A stretch of DNA of 64,000 bases from Alistipes sp. (GCA_017399485.1 JAFQCA010000029.1:143379-207378); one strand, 5' to 3'. Positions 53,218-63,764 are shown, numbered from the stretch's first letter. Program-made: numbers and translations. Notes: generated by a model not told the origin, from the letters alone.

Positions 53218-55080
53218 ATGAGAACTAAATTTATCTGTCTATTGCTATCGCTACTACTCGGTTATCAGCATCTTTCGGCACAAAATCTGATTCCCGCCGC
53301 CAAAGAGATAAAATATTTGAGCGATAAAGTTGTAAGGCTTAAATCCACAGAATCGAAGGTTATACCATCGGATGGCATCCCAAACGAACAATATACCCTG
53401 AAAACAAAAGGTGGCAAAGCCATAATCATCGCCCAAAGTGAGCAAGCCGCTGTTTGGGGTGCAGCAACATTGCGTCAATTGACCAACGAAGAGGGTTATG
53501 TACCCGAAGTGGAGATTACTGATTACCCTGCATTCCCGATACGAGGTTTTATGCACGATACGGGACGTAACTTCCGCGAGGTAGAGTTGCTCAAGCGCGA
53601 TATAGATTTGATGTCGGCTTATAAATTAAATGTATTTCATTGGCATTTGACCGATAATCCCGCGTGGAGAATAGAGTGCAAAGTATATCCTCAATTAAAT
53701 GATGCAAAGTATCAGACCAAAGGCCGCGACGAGGGACGATTCTATTCGTATGACGAGATTCGTGATGTAATAGCCTACGCCAAGCAGAGAGGTATTATGA
53801 TTATACCCGAGATTGATATGCCGGGCCATAGTAAGTACTTTAAGACTACGTTTGGCTTTGAGATGGCTACCGAGCAAGGTATGGCGGTATTGGAGAAGTG
53901 TTTGAAAGAGTTTTTTGCAGAGATACCCAAAGAGGATTGCCCGTATATACACATAGGCTCGGATGAGGTTAAAGTTACCGACCCCGAAGGTTTTATGCGA
54001 TTCTGCGAGGGACTGGTTAAAGAGGCTGGCCGTACACCTATTGCGTGGGACCCCGGATTGCCTCCCGCCGAGGGTACAATCGGGCAAATTTGGTATGCCT
54101 CGATTGGTGAAACGCTAAAAAAAGAGCCCTACCCTCGCCGATACATCGATTCGTATATGGGCTATCTGAACAATAGTTGTCCGATAATAAATACATCACG
54201 CAACTTTATACATCACGCCTGCACATCAAATGGAGCAAACGAGATGGCGCGTGGAGGAATATTATGTTTATGGAACGATGTAAACATAGATGACCCAGAG
54301 AAATTATTACCTCACAACGGAATGCCAGAGGGTATGCTTGCCTTTGCCGAAAGATTTTGGGTGGGTGGAGAAGGCTATAGTCTGGAGAGCGAGGATTTGA
54401 TTCCTTCGCCCGACTGTGATGCCCACAAAGATTTGGTAGAGTTTGAGCAAAGGCTAAGTTATCACCGAGACAACCATCTAAAGGAGTACAACATACGTTG
54501 GGTTGCCAACGCCTCGCTGCCTTGGCAGGTAACAATACCTGCTACAAAAGGGACTCCCATAGAGCAAATGAAGTGGACAAAAGCGTGGGGAGGAGCCATT
54601 GACCTACACGCCATATGCAAAGTAAATGGAGTCAAGATAGAGACTGAGATGGAGGCGTGGTTAAAGACCGAGATTTATGCGACACGCGATACGGTCATAA
54701 CGGCTATGGTCGGGTTTGAATCACCCTCACGCGCCAACCGCATATCAAACGGAATAGGCAAACAAGGATTATGGGAGGCTGATGGCAGATTAATCGTAAA
54801 CGGCATAGATATATATCCATCAAAAGAGTGGAATGAGCCGGGGAAATATAATTACCACTACAACACTTGGCATAAGCCCGAAAATGAAGAGCCCTACACC
54901 GATGAGCAACTATTCTGGACAAGAGAGCCTGCATACATACCATTGAAAGCGGGCTGGAATACAATTATGCTATATGCCCCCAAACTATTCAACATAAATA
55001 ATTGGGTTGCGGCATTTATTCCCGTGGAGGTTGATAAGGATGGCCGTCTACACGAAGTCGAAGGTATAAAATTTCGCTAA
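53218..55080 (+). CDS. Secreted GH20 beta-N-acetylhexosaminidase
   Basis: A 620-residue exported protein with signal MRTKFICLLLSLLLGYQHLSA. Residues 25-100 form the GH20 N-terminal domain. The barrel starts at FPIRGFMHDTGRNFREVELLKRDID and contains FHWHLTDNPAWRIE, MIIPEIDMPGHSKYF and the catalytic pair Asp249-Glu250 in IHIGSDEV, where the usual second Gly is Ser. GH20 enzymes use substrate-assisted catalysis on terminal GlcNAc or GalNAc. The C-terminal 190 residues are beta-rich and possibly carbohydrate-binding. The preceding divergent gene is another glycosidase. Confidence 0.9.
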   Translation: MRTKFICLLLSLLLGYQHLSAQNLIPAAKEIKYLSDKVVRLKSTESKVIPSDGIPNEQYTLKTKGGKAIIIAQSEQAAVWGAATLRQLTNEEGYVPEVEITDYPAFPIRGFMHDTGRNFREVELLKRDIDLMSAYKLNVFHWHLTDNPAWRIECKVYPQLNDAKYQTKGRDEGRFYSYDEIRDVIAYAKQRGIMIIPEIDMPGHSKYFKTTFGFEMATEQGMAVLEKCLKEFFAEIPKEDCPYIHIGSDEVKVTDPEGFMRFCEGLVKEAGRTPIAWDPGLPPAEGTIGQIWYASIGETLKKEPYPRRYIDSYMGYLNNSCPIINTSRNFIHHACTSNGANEMARGGILCLWNDVNIDDPEKLLPHNGMPEGMLAFAERFWVGGEGYSLESEDLIPSPDCDAHKDLVEFEQRLSYHRDNHLKEYNIRWVANASLPWQVTIPATKGTPIEQMKWTKAWGGAIDLHAICKVNGVKIETEMEAWLKTEIYATRDTVITAMVGFESPSRANRISNGIGKQGLWEADGRLIVNGIDIYPSKEWNEPGKYNYHYNTWHKPENEEPYTDEQLFWTREPAYIPLKAGWNTIMLYAPKLFNINNWVAAFIPVEVDKDGRLHEVEGIKFR

Positions 55081-55136
55081 ACAACACCCCTAAAACGGGA
55101 GTTCGACAAAGGTAATACGGATTTAATATAAAAATA

Positions 55137-55168
55137 GTTGGCTGAAACAGAGTTTTTTATTACCTTTG
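55137..55168 (+). promoter_or_regulatory. Promoter of efp
   Basis: GTTG (55137-55140), 20 bp, TACCTTTG (55161-55168), 34 bp before the start codon. A good consensus match with one change in the upstream box. Confidence 0.68.
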
Positions 55169-55202
55169 CGCCACTGAAAAATTTTAACACAAGAATAATA
55201 TT

Positions 55203-55775
55203 ATGACAATTACAGCATCTGACATCAAAATCGGTATGTGCATCGAGATGGACAACAAGACTTACCTCGTTGTTGATTTCCAGCACTGCAAGCCCGGAAA
55301 GGGGCCCGCATTCGTTCGTTCTAAACTCAAGAACTTGGAGAACGGTTATGTAGTTGAGAAGACTTTCTCTTCTGTAAGCCAGAAGATTGAGCAGGTACGC
55401 GTAGAGCGCCGTCCTTATCAGTTCACTTATGAGGATGACTTGGGCGCACACTTTATGCACACTGAGACTTTCGAAGAGATTAACATCGACAAGAACCTCA
55501 TCGACAACTATGACTTGATGGCTGACGGTCAGATTGTTGAGGTAATGTTCCACACTGAGAAGGAGAGCGTACTTTCAGCAGAACTTCCTCCCGTACTCGA
55601 TATGGAGGTTACATACACCGAGCCGGGTATCAAGGGTGATACTGCATCAACAAGTTCACTTAAGCCCGCTACTGTTAATACAGGTGCGACTGTTAAGGTT
55701 CCCTTGTTCGTAAATACAGGTGACAAGATTCGTGTTGATAGCCGCACTCGCGAGTATAAGGAGCGTATCCGCTAA
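55203..55775 (+). CDS. efp: Translation elongation factor P
   Basis: A 190-residue EF-P that relieves ribosomes stalled at polyproline stretches. Three beta-barrel domains are visible: KOW-like N-domain with the tip loop HCKPGKGPAFVRSKL, where Lys33 is the usual modification site; OB domain; and C-terminal TVKVPLFVNTGDKIRVDSRTREYKER. The loop has Cys29 and Pro35 where many orthologues have Val and Gly. Which modification applies (EpmA, rhamnosylation or none) cannot be read here; Lys rather than Arg excludes the EarP arginine type. Confidence 0.96.
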   Translation: MTITASDIKIGMCIEMDNKTYLVVDFQHCKPGKGPAFVRSKLKNLENGYVVEKTFSSVSQKIEQVRVERRPYQFTYEDDLGAHFMHTETFEEINIDKNLIDNYDLMADGQIVEVMFHTEKESVLSAELPPVLDMEVTYTEPGIKGDTASTSSLKPATVNTGATVKVPLFVNTGDKIRVDSRTREYKERIR

Positions 55776-55796
55776 TCAATACCACATAACAAAGTA

Positions 55797-55832
55797 AAAT
55801 GGGCTATCCCTTCGTGGTATAGCCCATTTTTA
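55797..55832. terminator. Bidirectional terminator after efp
   Basis: AATGGGCTAT ... ATAGCCCATT pairs over 10 bp with an inner CC/GG and UUCG-type loop and is followed by TTTTTAT. It separates convergent genes. Confidence 0.85.
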
Positions 55833-55870
55833 TATATTCACTTGAAATCTAAAGTTTGGTGAAAGCGAAG

Positions 55871-56533
55871 TTATAACGCTTCAACTGCATCTCGCATCTT
55901 ATTTATCTCATCTACGGTTATATCGGGATTGTATATAGCCTCGATACCTGTAGTCTCGGTTATCTGATTCACATAATCGGCAATAGGGCCCATTCCGACT
56001 GAAGAGCGCAAAGAGTCCAGCACCATAGGATTCTCGACTGGCCACACGTACGACTTCAAGTCGCCCGATACGCCAAACTGAAGCACTTGACTACCATAGC
56101 GTTGAGGACGATTTCGCCTCATAGCCACGCGGTCCAAAAGTATTGCGTGCTTATCAATCGGTATCAATCCTTCGGCAGACATCTGCTCCACAATGGGGAG
56201 ATATTGTTCCTGTTTCTCAATCGATGCGTGGTCGATAACAATCCAGATTGTGTTGTATGAATCAGCGGACAATCCTACTGGCAAACCCTGCTGCAACACA
56301 TCCTCCACAATAGCCAGATTTTCATCATCAATACGTTCCACCTCTTCGGATACAGCGACCAGTGAATCTATCAATTCTGTGCGTCCTTCAACAATTACAG
56401 CAGTATTAAGTTTCAGCATCTGCACTCGTATGGTTTGGTCTTTCTCCCAAACTTCAGCCAAAATATTATCCGTAGTTTTTGTCGTGCCACAGGCCGCAAA
56501 CAACACTCCTAATATTGATAAAAATTTCTTCAT
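55871..56533 (-). CDS. DUF6624-type lipoprotein
   Basis: A 220-residue predicted lipoprotein (MKKFLSILGVLFAAC, lipobox Cys15). The conserved C-terminal portion HAILLDRVAMRRNRPQRYGSQVLQ with following WPVENPMVLDSLRSSVGMGPIADYV is characteristic of DUF6624 proteins found across Bacteroidota. Upstream is a helical stretch (LIDSLVAVSEEVERIDDENLAIVEDVL). Function unknown. It is monocistronic between efp and pflB. Confidence 0.75.
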   Translation of the reverse strand: MKKFLSILGVLFAACGTTKTTDNILAEVWEKDQTIRVQMLKLNTAVIVEGRTELIDSLVAVSEEVERIDDENLAIVEDVLQQGLPVGLSADSYNTIWIVIDHASIEKQEQYLPIVEQMSAEGLIPIDKHAILLDRVAMRRNRPQRYGSQVLQFGVSGDLKSYVWPVENPMVLDSLRSSVGMGPIADYVNQITETTGIEAIYNPDITVDEINKMRDAVEAL

Positions 56534-56701
56534 AATACAACGGTTATCTACTAATCACAAAGTTACTATTTTTTTTGAAATTCGGCAAAGTGAAACAATG
56601 ATTTAAGCCATAAAATACACGCTATGTTAAGCGAGTGTTAATTTATATGTCAAATAGACCAAGTTTTTAACATTTACGCCCATTATTAGCACCAAATCCG
56701 C

Positions 56702-56709
56702 TATCTTTG
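56702..56709 (+). promoter_or_regulatory. Candidate -7 box for pflB
   Basis: TATCTTTG, 41 bp before the start at 56750; no clear TTTG partner. Confidence 0.5.
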
Positions 56710-56749
56710 CCAACCAAAGAAGGAAATTAATAACAAAATATAATTGATT

Positions 56750-58978
56750 ATGGAACTTAACGAAATTTTCATTGACGGTTTGTGGAGCCAAGAGATTAAT
56801 GTAACAAGTTTTGTTCAGACGAACATTACACCCTACACAGGCGATGCATCATTCTTGGTTGGCCCTACCGAGCGTACAAAGCATCTCTGGGACCTCTGTC
56901 TTAAAGCATTGGAGGAGGAGCGCAATAACAATGGAGTACGCTCATTGGATAGCAAGACTGTTTCGACAATTACATCACACAAGGCCGGATACATTGACAA
57001 GGATAACGAACTTATTGTAGGTCTGCAGACCGATGAACTCTTGAAGCGTTCTATCAAACCATTCGGTGGCATCAATGTAGTATCTCGCGCTTGCCGTGAG
57101 CACGGTGTTGAGGTTGATGACAAGGTTAAGGACATATTTACAAACTATCGTAAGACTCACAACGATGGTGTATTTGACGTATATACCGAGGAGATTCGCA
57201 CATTCCGTTCACTCGGTTTCTTGACGGGTCTGCCTGACAATTATGCTCGTGGCCGTATCATCGGCGACTATCGTCGTTTGGCTCTTTATGGTACGGACCG
57301 TTTGATTGAGGCTAAGCAGAACGATTTGAAATATATGACAGGGCCTATGACCGATGCCCGTATTCGCTTGCGTGAGGAGATAGCCGAGCAGATTAAGGCG
57401 TTGAAGGCTATTCGCACAATGGGCGAGTATTACGGTTTGGACCTCAGCCGTCCTGCATACACCGCACAGGAGGCTGTACAATGGGTATATATGGCCTATC
57501 TGGCTGCTGTTAAGGAGCAGGATGGTGCTGCAATGTCGTTGGGTAACGTATCGTCGTTCCTCGATATTTACATTGAGCACGACCTGCAGACAGGTGCTAT
57601 CGACGAGACATTTGCACAGGAACTTATCGACCAATTCGTAATCAAGTTGCGTATGGTACGTCACTTGCGTATGCAGTCATATAACGACATCTTTGCTGGT
57701 GACCCGACGTGGGTTACAGAGGCTATTGGAGGTCGTTTCAACGATGGCCGCACAAAGGTTACAAAGACCTCATTCCGCTTCTTGCAGACACTTTACAATC
57801 TCGGCCCTTCACCAGAGCCTAATATGACCGTACTTTGGAGTCCTCAACTGCCTCAAGGCTTTAAGGATTTCTGTGCAAAGGTTTCAATCGATACAAGTTC
57901 GGTTCAGTACGAGAATGATGAGTTGATGCGTGAGGTACGCCATTCTGACGATTACGGTATCGCTTGCTGCGTATCTTATCAGGATATTGGCCGTCAGATT
58001 CAGTTCTTCGGCGCTCGTACAAACTTGGCTAAAGCGTTGTTGTTGGCTATCAACGGAGGTCGTTGCGAGAATACAGGTACATTGATGGTTAAGGGCATCC
58101 CCGCATTGAAGAGCGATGTATTACACTTCGAGGAGGTTATGCAGAACTACAAGAAGGTATTGCACGAGATTGCACGAGTATACAACGAGGCGATGAATAT
58201 CATCCACTATATGCACGACAAATACTACTACGAGAAGGCGCAGATGGCATTTGTTGATTCTGACCCTCGCATTAACCTCGCTTATGGTGTAGCAGGTCTC
58301 TCTATCGCATTGGACTCACTCTCGGCTATCCGCTATGCAAAGGTTACGGCTCGTCGTAACGAGCAGGGCCTTACTTGCGGCTTCGACATCGAGGGTGACT
58401 ACCCCTGCTTCGGTAACAACGATGACCGCGTAGACCACTTGGGTGTTGACTTGGTATACTTCTTCTCTGAAGAGTTGAAGAAGTTGCCCGTATATAAGAA
58501 TGCTCGTCCCACGCTCTCACTGCTTACAATCACATCTAACGTGATGTATGGTAAGAAGACCGGTGCCACACCTGATGGTCGTGCTGCTGGCGTAGCGTTT
58601 GCTCCGGGTGCCAACCCAATGCACGGACGCGACAAGAGTGGCGCTATCGCATCGTTGGCTTCGGTTGCCAAGTTGCGCTACCGTGACTCGCAGGATGGTA
58701 TCTCTAACACATTCTCTATTGTTCCCAAGTCATTGGGCCCGACAGAGGAGGAGCGCGTAGAGAACCTCGTAACTATGATGGATGGTTACTTCACAAAGGG
58801 CGCACACCACCTCAATGTCAATGTATTGAATCGCGAGATGTTGGAGGATGCTATGGAGCACCCCGAAAAGTACCCGCAACTCACTATTCGTGTATCTGGT
58901 TACGCTGTAAACTTCACCAAACTCAGTCGTGAGCATCAGTTGGAGGTTATCAGCCGTAGTTTCCACGAGAGAATGTAA
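56750..58978 (+). CDS. pflB: Formate C-acetyltransferase (pyruvate formate-lyase)
   Basis: A 742-residue glycyl-radical enzyme that converts pyruvate and CoA to acetyl-CoA and formate under anaerobic conditions. Start at the ATG at 56750; the TTG two codons upstream is unlikely. The catalytic Cys pair is Cys406-Cys407 (GIACCVSY), and the radical Gly is Gly717 in [11 protein letters not shown]. Both motifs are of the true PFL type rather than glycerol or choline lyases. The activase gene follows by 43 bp. Confidence 0.97.
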   Translation: MELNEIFIDGLWSQEINVTSFVQTNITPYTGDASFLVGPTERTKHLWDLCLKALEEERNNNGVRSLDSKTVSTITSHKAGYIDKDNELIVGLQTDELLKRSIKPFGGINVVSRACREHGVEVDDKVKDIFTNYRKTHNDGVFDVYTEEIRTFRSLGFLTGLPDNYARGRIIGDYRRLALYGTDRLIEAKQNDLKYMTGPMTDARIRLREEIAEQIKALKAIRTMGEYYGLDLSRPAYTAQEAVQWVYMAYLAAVKEQDGAAMSLGNVSSFLDIYIEHDLQTGAIDETFAQELIDQFVIKLRMVRHLRMQSYNDIFAGDPTWVTEAIGGRFNDGRTKVTKTSFRFLQTLYNLGPSPEPNMTVLWSPQLPQGFKDFCAKVSIDTSSVQYENDELMREVRHSDDYGIACCVSYQDIGRQIQFFGARTNLAKALLLAINGGRCENTGTLMVKGIPALKSDVLHFEEVMQNYKKVLHEIARVYNEAMNIIHYMHDKYYYEKAQMAFVDSDPRINLAYGVAGLSIALDSLSAIRYAKVTARRNEQGLTCGFDIEGDYPCFGNNDDRVDHLGVDLVYFFSEELKKLPVYKNARPTLSLLTITSNVMYGKKTGATPDGRAAGVAFAPGANPMHGRDKSGAIASLASVAKLRYRDSQDGISNTFSIVPKSLGPTEEERVENLVTMMDGYFTKGAHHLNVNVLNREMLEDAMEHPEKYPQLTIRVSGYAVNFTKLSREHQLEVISRSFHERM

Positions 58979-59020
58979 TAATGACAATAACCTTCGGGTT
59001 AAAATAGATAGGATAAGATT

Positions 59021-59749
59021 ATGCTTCGCGTACACTCTTACGAGTCTATGGGAACATTCGACGGACCGGGACTCCGGTTCGTCGTTTTCCTTCAAGGATG
59101 CAATTTCCGTTGTTTATACTGCGCAAACCCCGACACGATAGACGCCGAAGGCGAGAGCAAACCGACATCGGAGTACGACATCCTGAAACAGGTTACCGAT
59201 ATGAAACCTTTCTTCGGCAAGCGAGGTGGGGTGACATTCTCGGGCGGAGAGCCTACGTTTCAGGCGGCGGCATTGGTGCCATTGGTAAAGGCCATCCGCG
59301 AACAAGGCATACACGTCTGCATAGACTCAAACGGAGGAATATGGAATCCCGCCGTAGAGGAGTTATTGAAGGAGGTTGATTTGGTATTGCTTGATGTAAA
59401 GCAGGCCAACTGCTCACGCCACGAATCGCTGACAGGTCGCAGCAACGCCCAGACTTTGCGTACAGCCGAGTGGTTGGAGCAAAACGGAAAATCTTTTTGG
59501 TTGCGTTATGTCTTGGTGCCAGGCTATAGCGATATGGAGGAGGATATACGTCTGTTAGGAGAAAAATTGGGTGGTTACAAGATGATTGAGCGCGTCGAGT
59601 TACTGCCTTATCACACACTTGGGGTTCATAAATATGAGGCTATGGGCCAAGAGTATATGCTGAAAGGTGTAAAGGAGAACACCCCCGAACAGATAGACCG
59701 TGCTGCAGATTTGCTCAAAGAGTATTTTCCGTTGGTTGTGGTTAATTAA
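59021..59749 (+). CDS. pflA: Pyruvate formate-lyase activating enzyme (radical SAM)
   Basis: A 242-residue radical-SAM enzyme that generates the glycyl radical on PflB. The cluster motif C-x3-C-x2-C is in FLQGCNFRCLYCANPDT, and the SAM/peptide-binding segment GVTFSGGEPTFQ is intact. The substrate-binding LVLLDVKQANCSRHESLTG and the C-terminal YHTLGVHKYEAMGQEY are normal for PflA. It is adjacent to its substrate gene, consistent with cotranscription. Confidence 0.96.
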   Translation: MLRVHSYESMGTFDGPGLRFVVFLQGCNFRCLYCANPDTIDAEGESKPTSEYDILKQVTDMKPFFGKRGGVTFSGGEPTFQAAALVPLVKAIREQGIHVCIDSNGGIWNPAVEELLKEVDLVLLDVKQANCSRHESLTGRSNAQTLRTAEWLEQNGKSFWLRYVLVPGYSDMEEDIRLLGEKLGGYKMIERVELLPYHTLGVHKYEAMGQEYMLKGVKENTPEQIDRAADLLKEYFPLVVVN

Positions 59750-59767
59750 ATTTCGGCAAGATATGAA

Positions 59768-59801
59768 ATAAGCGGTTACCTCGATTAAGGTAACCGCTTA
59801 T
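59768..59801. terminator. Terminator between pflA and the GH2 gene
   Basis: A 13-bp perfect stem ATAAGCGGTTACC / GGTAACCGCTTAT has an 8-base loop and T-rich flank. It serves the convergent pair. Confidence 0.88.
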
Positions 59802-59830
59802 TTTATCAATTCGCCTTAAAGCATTTGGCG

Positions 59831-62800
59831 CTATTTCACATTATAACCCGTAACTACAATCTTGGGAGTTGTTCCACGAGTATCAATATCCTTAAAGCGG
59901 AAAGTCACACTCTTCGACTCGTTTGGCAACAACGCAAAATAGTTATCAGAGTAGAATACGGGCAGAATCTGGTCACCATCCTCCGCACCAAGCAGATTGA
60001 CACGTATCATCAGCGCAGGAGTAGATGTGGAATTAGTAAGAGTTACACAGCCCTCCCAACTGCCGTCATCACTCTTTTGACAAGTTACGCTCTGTTGCAA
60101 TTCAACCTTTGGCATTTGTCGAATAGCCTGATAGTTGCCCTCCTCTGTACCACGGATATAGAAGTTATCCGACACAACCTTATCGCCTTCATACAGATAC
60201 AACTTAACGAAGTGTGCCGACGACAACTCTGCTGGGAATTCCAAACCAAATGGGCGTTCTGTGGTATCCTCTGCGCTACTAACCTCAGCCTTACGCTCCC
60301 AAACGACAGTACCATCCATATTGATAAGTTGCGCTACAGCTTCAAGCGAAGGATGAGCACCAGCGCTATAATTCACAACTTCAATCTCGTCAGTTGCCGA
60401 ATTCCACTGTATATGCAACGGCTCGTTACCCTTCTTGCTACCAAAGTAACCTGCCGTAGGCTCGAAATAGTAGTCATAGGTCTGCCATACCATTGACGGC
60501 CACGCGGGATGTGTCATCCACAGCAACAAGCCCTTACGATTCAGACTGCGAGACTCAAACATTGCACGGTAACCGTCATAATTAACCCACTGCGCCAACT
60601 CCGTGAACTCCTTGGCACTTTGAGGTGCACCAAAACCTTTCTCGATTATGGCATTGAATGAAGAGCCGCCCTGTGCGCCCTCCATTGTATAGTCGTGCTG
60701 GCCCCATTTGTTGCTTTGCGGCCACAAATCCTCCTCCTTGAGTGTACGAGCCAGGCTCTCATAGTTCATCACATTAGGCATTCCTCGCTCGCTATGGAAC
60801 TTATCCTTGCCATTCTCCAATGTGAAATACTCCTTTGGTGGCAATGCGCGATATGGGCCGTGACCCGTTACTACCTCATCGGCAGAACTTGAGATATAAT
60901 GCAAACCGGGATGCTCATCGCGGACAATACGACGCAGTGCATCGTCGATAACCTTAGGCGGGAATCCCTCATTTCTACCACAATAAAGGCCTATAGAGGC
61001 GTGACTACGCATACGACGAACATAGTCCTCGGCATTGGCGATAAACATCTCGTTATCATAAGGATTGGGGCCATCAACGGGATTAGCCAACCAAAAGTCC
61101 TGCCATATCATTATACCGTGCTTATCGCACGCCTCATACAACTCCTCGTCACCAATCTGGCCAACCCAGTTACGCATCATCGTAAAGTTCATATTAGCGT
61201 GATGCTCAACTGCAATATCATATTCACGACCACGATAGTTAAGGTTATTCTCTCCGAAGCCCCAATTACCTCCTCGACCAATAAAACGGCGGCCATTGAT
61301 AAAGAGGCTCAAGATACCATTATCTTCGTTAAAGTCCATCTGGCGGACACCAACCTTAAACTCCTTCTTGTCGGATGTGGCATCAGCAACTACGAACTCA
61401 AATTTTGCATCATAGAGATATGGAGCGCCATAACCCTTAGGCCACCACAACTCCATTGTCTGCTCACGCAGTTGCGAGAACTTGGCCGGGTCAAACTTTA
61501 CAACACGCTTCTCGCCTGCGGCCAGAGTAACTTCCTGCTCAAACTTTATGTCGCCAATAGAGCCCTTAAGTACACCCTTAACCGATGCAGAATCGTGATT
61601 CTTAACAAATATCTCTGGTGTAAGCGTAGCCTTGAGTGCAGGTTGCGACAAAGAAGTCTGCACAAAGGGGTCGTGCAATGTAACACTGCCCGACGTAGTC
61701 AGATAGACATCGTTATATATACCAATATTACGACCACGAATTGTCGAAATCCAATCCCATCCTATGGTAGCGTGGAAGGTAGGATTATCAGCACCTAATA
61801 TACCACCATTAAAATCGGTATTATACTCATACTTCTCTTTTACGGCTCCTATATGGGCATTTTTCTCAATCTTTACTGCCACGACATTACGGCCCTCAAC
61901 CAGACGATTGGTAACATCGTAAGCACCACGTATAAAGGCACCCTCCTGACGACCAATCTTTTCACCATTAAGATAGATATCGGCCTTCCAATTCAAACCG
62001 TCAAAGTTGAGGAATACCTTTTCGCGAGCAAAGTCTGACGGCAATTCAAACTCGTTACGATACCAGAAATCGGAATTAAAGAATGACTCCGATACCTGGA
62101 AGATATTGTCTGCATAATTTGGATTGGGAATTGCGCCAATATTCCTATAACTTGTGAGAACCGTACCCGGCACAGTTGCCACAACCCAACTCTGGGTATC
62201 GTAACCAGCCTTAGAGATGGCCTCACCAGAAGCCTCAACCTCGGATGCGCGTTGCAACATCCATCCGCCTCCCATAAGTGCATATCTTCCATTCTCTGCC
62301 GAAGGCTGGGCTTTAGGTTGTGCGACAATACCGCCCTGTCCCATAATCTCAACCTCGCTCAATGCATATCGCTCACCGTTTGACGGTTCCTGCATCAAGA
62401 TACGGACATAACGTCCAGCACCGTTACACTCAATCTGCTCGATGTTCTCCGCATCAGAAGTAAGCGATGCGACGTTGCGCCAACGTTTGGCATCATTAGA
62501 GGTCTGAATCTTACCCTTCGCAGCCTTATGTATCCAATGAAGTGTAACCTTATCGAAAGTAGAGTAACTACCCAAATCGATATAAATCCACTCCTCTTGA
62601 CCACCTGCACTCATCCACGCGCTGCCAAAATGTTTCGAAGCGAGCATATCCACCTGCGTAGAGGCGTAGAAGAAATCGACAGCCGTAAATGACCACTCCA
62701 CAGCACCCTCCATCACCAATCGCATACGATAGAAAGCATAGTCGGCGACATTACTTAATTTAATACGTTCGCTCAAAGAGCGGGTATGATACTCTATCTT

Positions 62801-63412
62801 CTCGGTCTGCTTATTAGGGTCAGTCTGCACTACATTGCGGCCCTCGCGGCCCGGCAGGCCCTCGCCACTCAAGAGACCCAACTCTATCCACTTTACTCCA
62901 TCGGTTGAGCCCTCGAAGATTATTTTATAACCCTTCGTAGCGGTCTTATCGTCATAAGCAACAGTTCCCAAAAACGAAATTTCATCAACCTTCTCGGTCC
63001 AATTATGCATACCATATTGCATATAGACATCGGCACCTCGTAGAGTATTCTTCGAATATGGGCCCCCGTCAGTGGTCCACTCTCTTTCACGCAGACGTAC
63101 ATCGCCATCGTGAGTTGTAAACTCCATATATGCAGGCTCCTCTGCCGTGATGATACCATCGGTTACAAGTTGTGCAGTCAGATTATAATCGTAACTCGAC
63201 GAGTGATATGCAGCACGCAAACGAGCAATATTACGGTACTCATCTGCGGGGGCAAGTTCGGGAGATGCATCCTCGGCAGGTAGGCCTGGATAGTTACCTA
63301 TACCTCGTGTATAATAATCAGAACGCTCAAAAGATTCCTGCGGCACCTGGTCACAACCGACCAGCATCAAAGCCGCCAACAAAACAGATAAGGGGTAGTT
63401 TCTTCTTTTCAT
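59831..63412 (-). CDS. Large GH2 family glycosidase with discoidin-like domains
   Basis: A 1193-residue lipoprotein (MKRRNYPLSVLLAALMLVGC) starting at 63412. The N-terminal 340 residues contain two F5/8-type (discoidin) beta domains (NIARLRAAYHSSSYDYNLTAQLVTDGIITAEEPAYMEF; KHFGSAWMSAGGQEEWIYIDLGSYSTFDKVTLHWIHKA). The GH2 jelly-roll begins at FWYRNEFELPSDFAREKVFLNFDGL. The barrel has Glu815 after Asn in CGRNEG (acid/base) and Glu875 in FHSERG (probable nucleophile). The layout resembles exo-glucosaminidase and mannosidase branches of GH2, but the substrate is not resolved. Confidence 0.85.
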   Translation of the reverse strand: MKRRNYPLSVLLAALMLVGCDQVPQESFERSDYYTRGIGNYPGLPAEDASPELAPADEYRNIARLRAAYHSSSYDYNLTAQLVTDGIITAEEPAYMEFTTHDGDVRLREREWTTDGGPYSKNTLRGADVYMQYGMHNWTEKVDEISFLGTVAYDDKTATKGYKIIFEGSTDGVKWIELGLLSGEGLPGREGRNVVQTDPNKQTEKIEYHTRSLSERIKLSNVADYAFYRMRLVMEGAVEWSFTAVDFFYASTQVDMLASKHFGSAWMSAGGQEEWIYIDLGSYSTFDKVTLHWIHKAAKGKIQTSNDAKRWRNVASLTSDAENIEQIECNGAGRYVRILMQEPSNGERYALSEVEIMGQGGIVAQPKAQPSAENGRYALMGGGWMLQRASEVEASGEAISKAGYDTQSWVVATVPGTVLTSYRNIGAIPNPNYADNIFQVSESFFNSDFWYRNEFELPSDFAREKVFLNFDGLNWKADIYLNGEKIGRQEGAFIRGAYDVTNRLVEGRNVVAVKIEKNAHIGAVKEKYEYNTDFNGGILGADNPTFHATIGWDWISTIRGRNIGIYNDVYLTTSGSVTLHDPFVQTSLSQPALKATLTPEIFVKNHDSASVKGVLKGSIGDIKFEQEVTLAAGEKRVVKFDPAKFSQLREQTMELWWPKGYGAPYLYDAKFEFVVADATSDKKEFKVGVRQMDFNEDNGILSLFINGRRFIGRGGNWGFGENNLNYRGREYDIAVEHHANMNFTMMRNWVGQIGDEELYEACDKHGIMIWQDFWLANPVDGPNPYDNEMFIANAEDYVRRMRSHASIGLYCGRNEGFPPKVIDDALRRIVRDEHPGLHYISSSADEVVTGHGPYRALPPKEYFTLENGKDKFHSERGMPNVMNYESLARTLKEEDLWPQSNKWGQHDYTMEGAQGGSSFNAIIEKGFGAPQSAKEFTELAQWVNYDGYRAMFESRSLNRKGLLLWMTHPAWPSMVWQTYDYYFEPTAGYFGSKKGNEPLHIQWNSATDEIEVVNYSAGAHPSLEAVAQLINMDGTVVWERKAEVSSAEDTTERPFGLEFPAELSSAHFVKLYLYEGDKVVSDNFYIRGTEEGNYQAIRQMPKVELQQSVTCQKSDDGSWEGCVTLTNSTSTPALMIRVNLLGAEDGDQILPVFYSDNYFALLPNESKSVTFRFKDIDTRGTTPKIVVTGYNVK

Positions 63413-63437
63413 AATACTAAACATATTTATAGTAATA

Positions 63438-63468
63438 CAAATATAGTCATTTTTCATTAACATAGAAA
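63438..63468 (-). promoter_or_regulatory. Promoter candidate for the GH2 gene
   Basis: On the minus strand TTTC (63465-63468) and TATATTTG (63438-63445) are 19 bp apart; the second box matches fully, the first in three of four bases. Confidence 0.5.
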
Positions 63469-63475
63469 ATAACAT

Positions 63476-63764
63476 CGTGTAAATGAGATATTGACGTAAA
63501 GAGATTTACTATCGCTATATTATTTCCCCATTCATCAGGATTTTACAATGAGCCAACAAAGTATTCAGCACAAGCAACATCGGGAATGGAATATAGTTGT
63601 TGAGATACTGATACGAAAAAAGGGGTTCAATCTTAAACTCTTTTGCGTGGGAGTTGACAGATTGGCTACTACGTAAACATTAGTCTGCTCCGCTTAACGC
63701 CTCTCCGTTGCGCTCGCCGCGGGGCTATACAGACCTGCGTATGCAAAAGACGATAATCGTCAAC
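63476..63764. other. Gene-poor region between the GH2 gene and the tRNA cluster
   Basis: There is no credible ORF. A GC-richer patch at about 63690-63745 sits in AT-rich surroundings and is bounded by AGTCTG and CAGACC, which are inverted; it may fold. A copy of the tRNA-Val 3' end lies at 63647-63663. Confidence 0.5.
63647..63663. repeat. Partial copy of the tRNA-Val 3' end
   Basis: GTGGGAGTTGACAGATT matches the tRNA-Val 3' end at 63861-63877 at 16 of 17 bases, same orientation, 214 bp apart. Confidence 0.7.

Noticed and set aside
61000..61800. Long plus-strand frames opposite the GH2 gene
   Set aside because: Shadow frames of a biased minus-strand gene; the minus-strand product has clear GH2 domains while the other translations have none.
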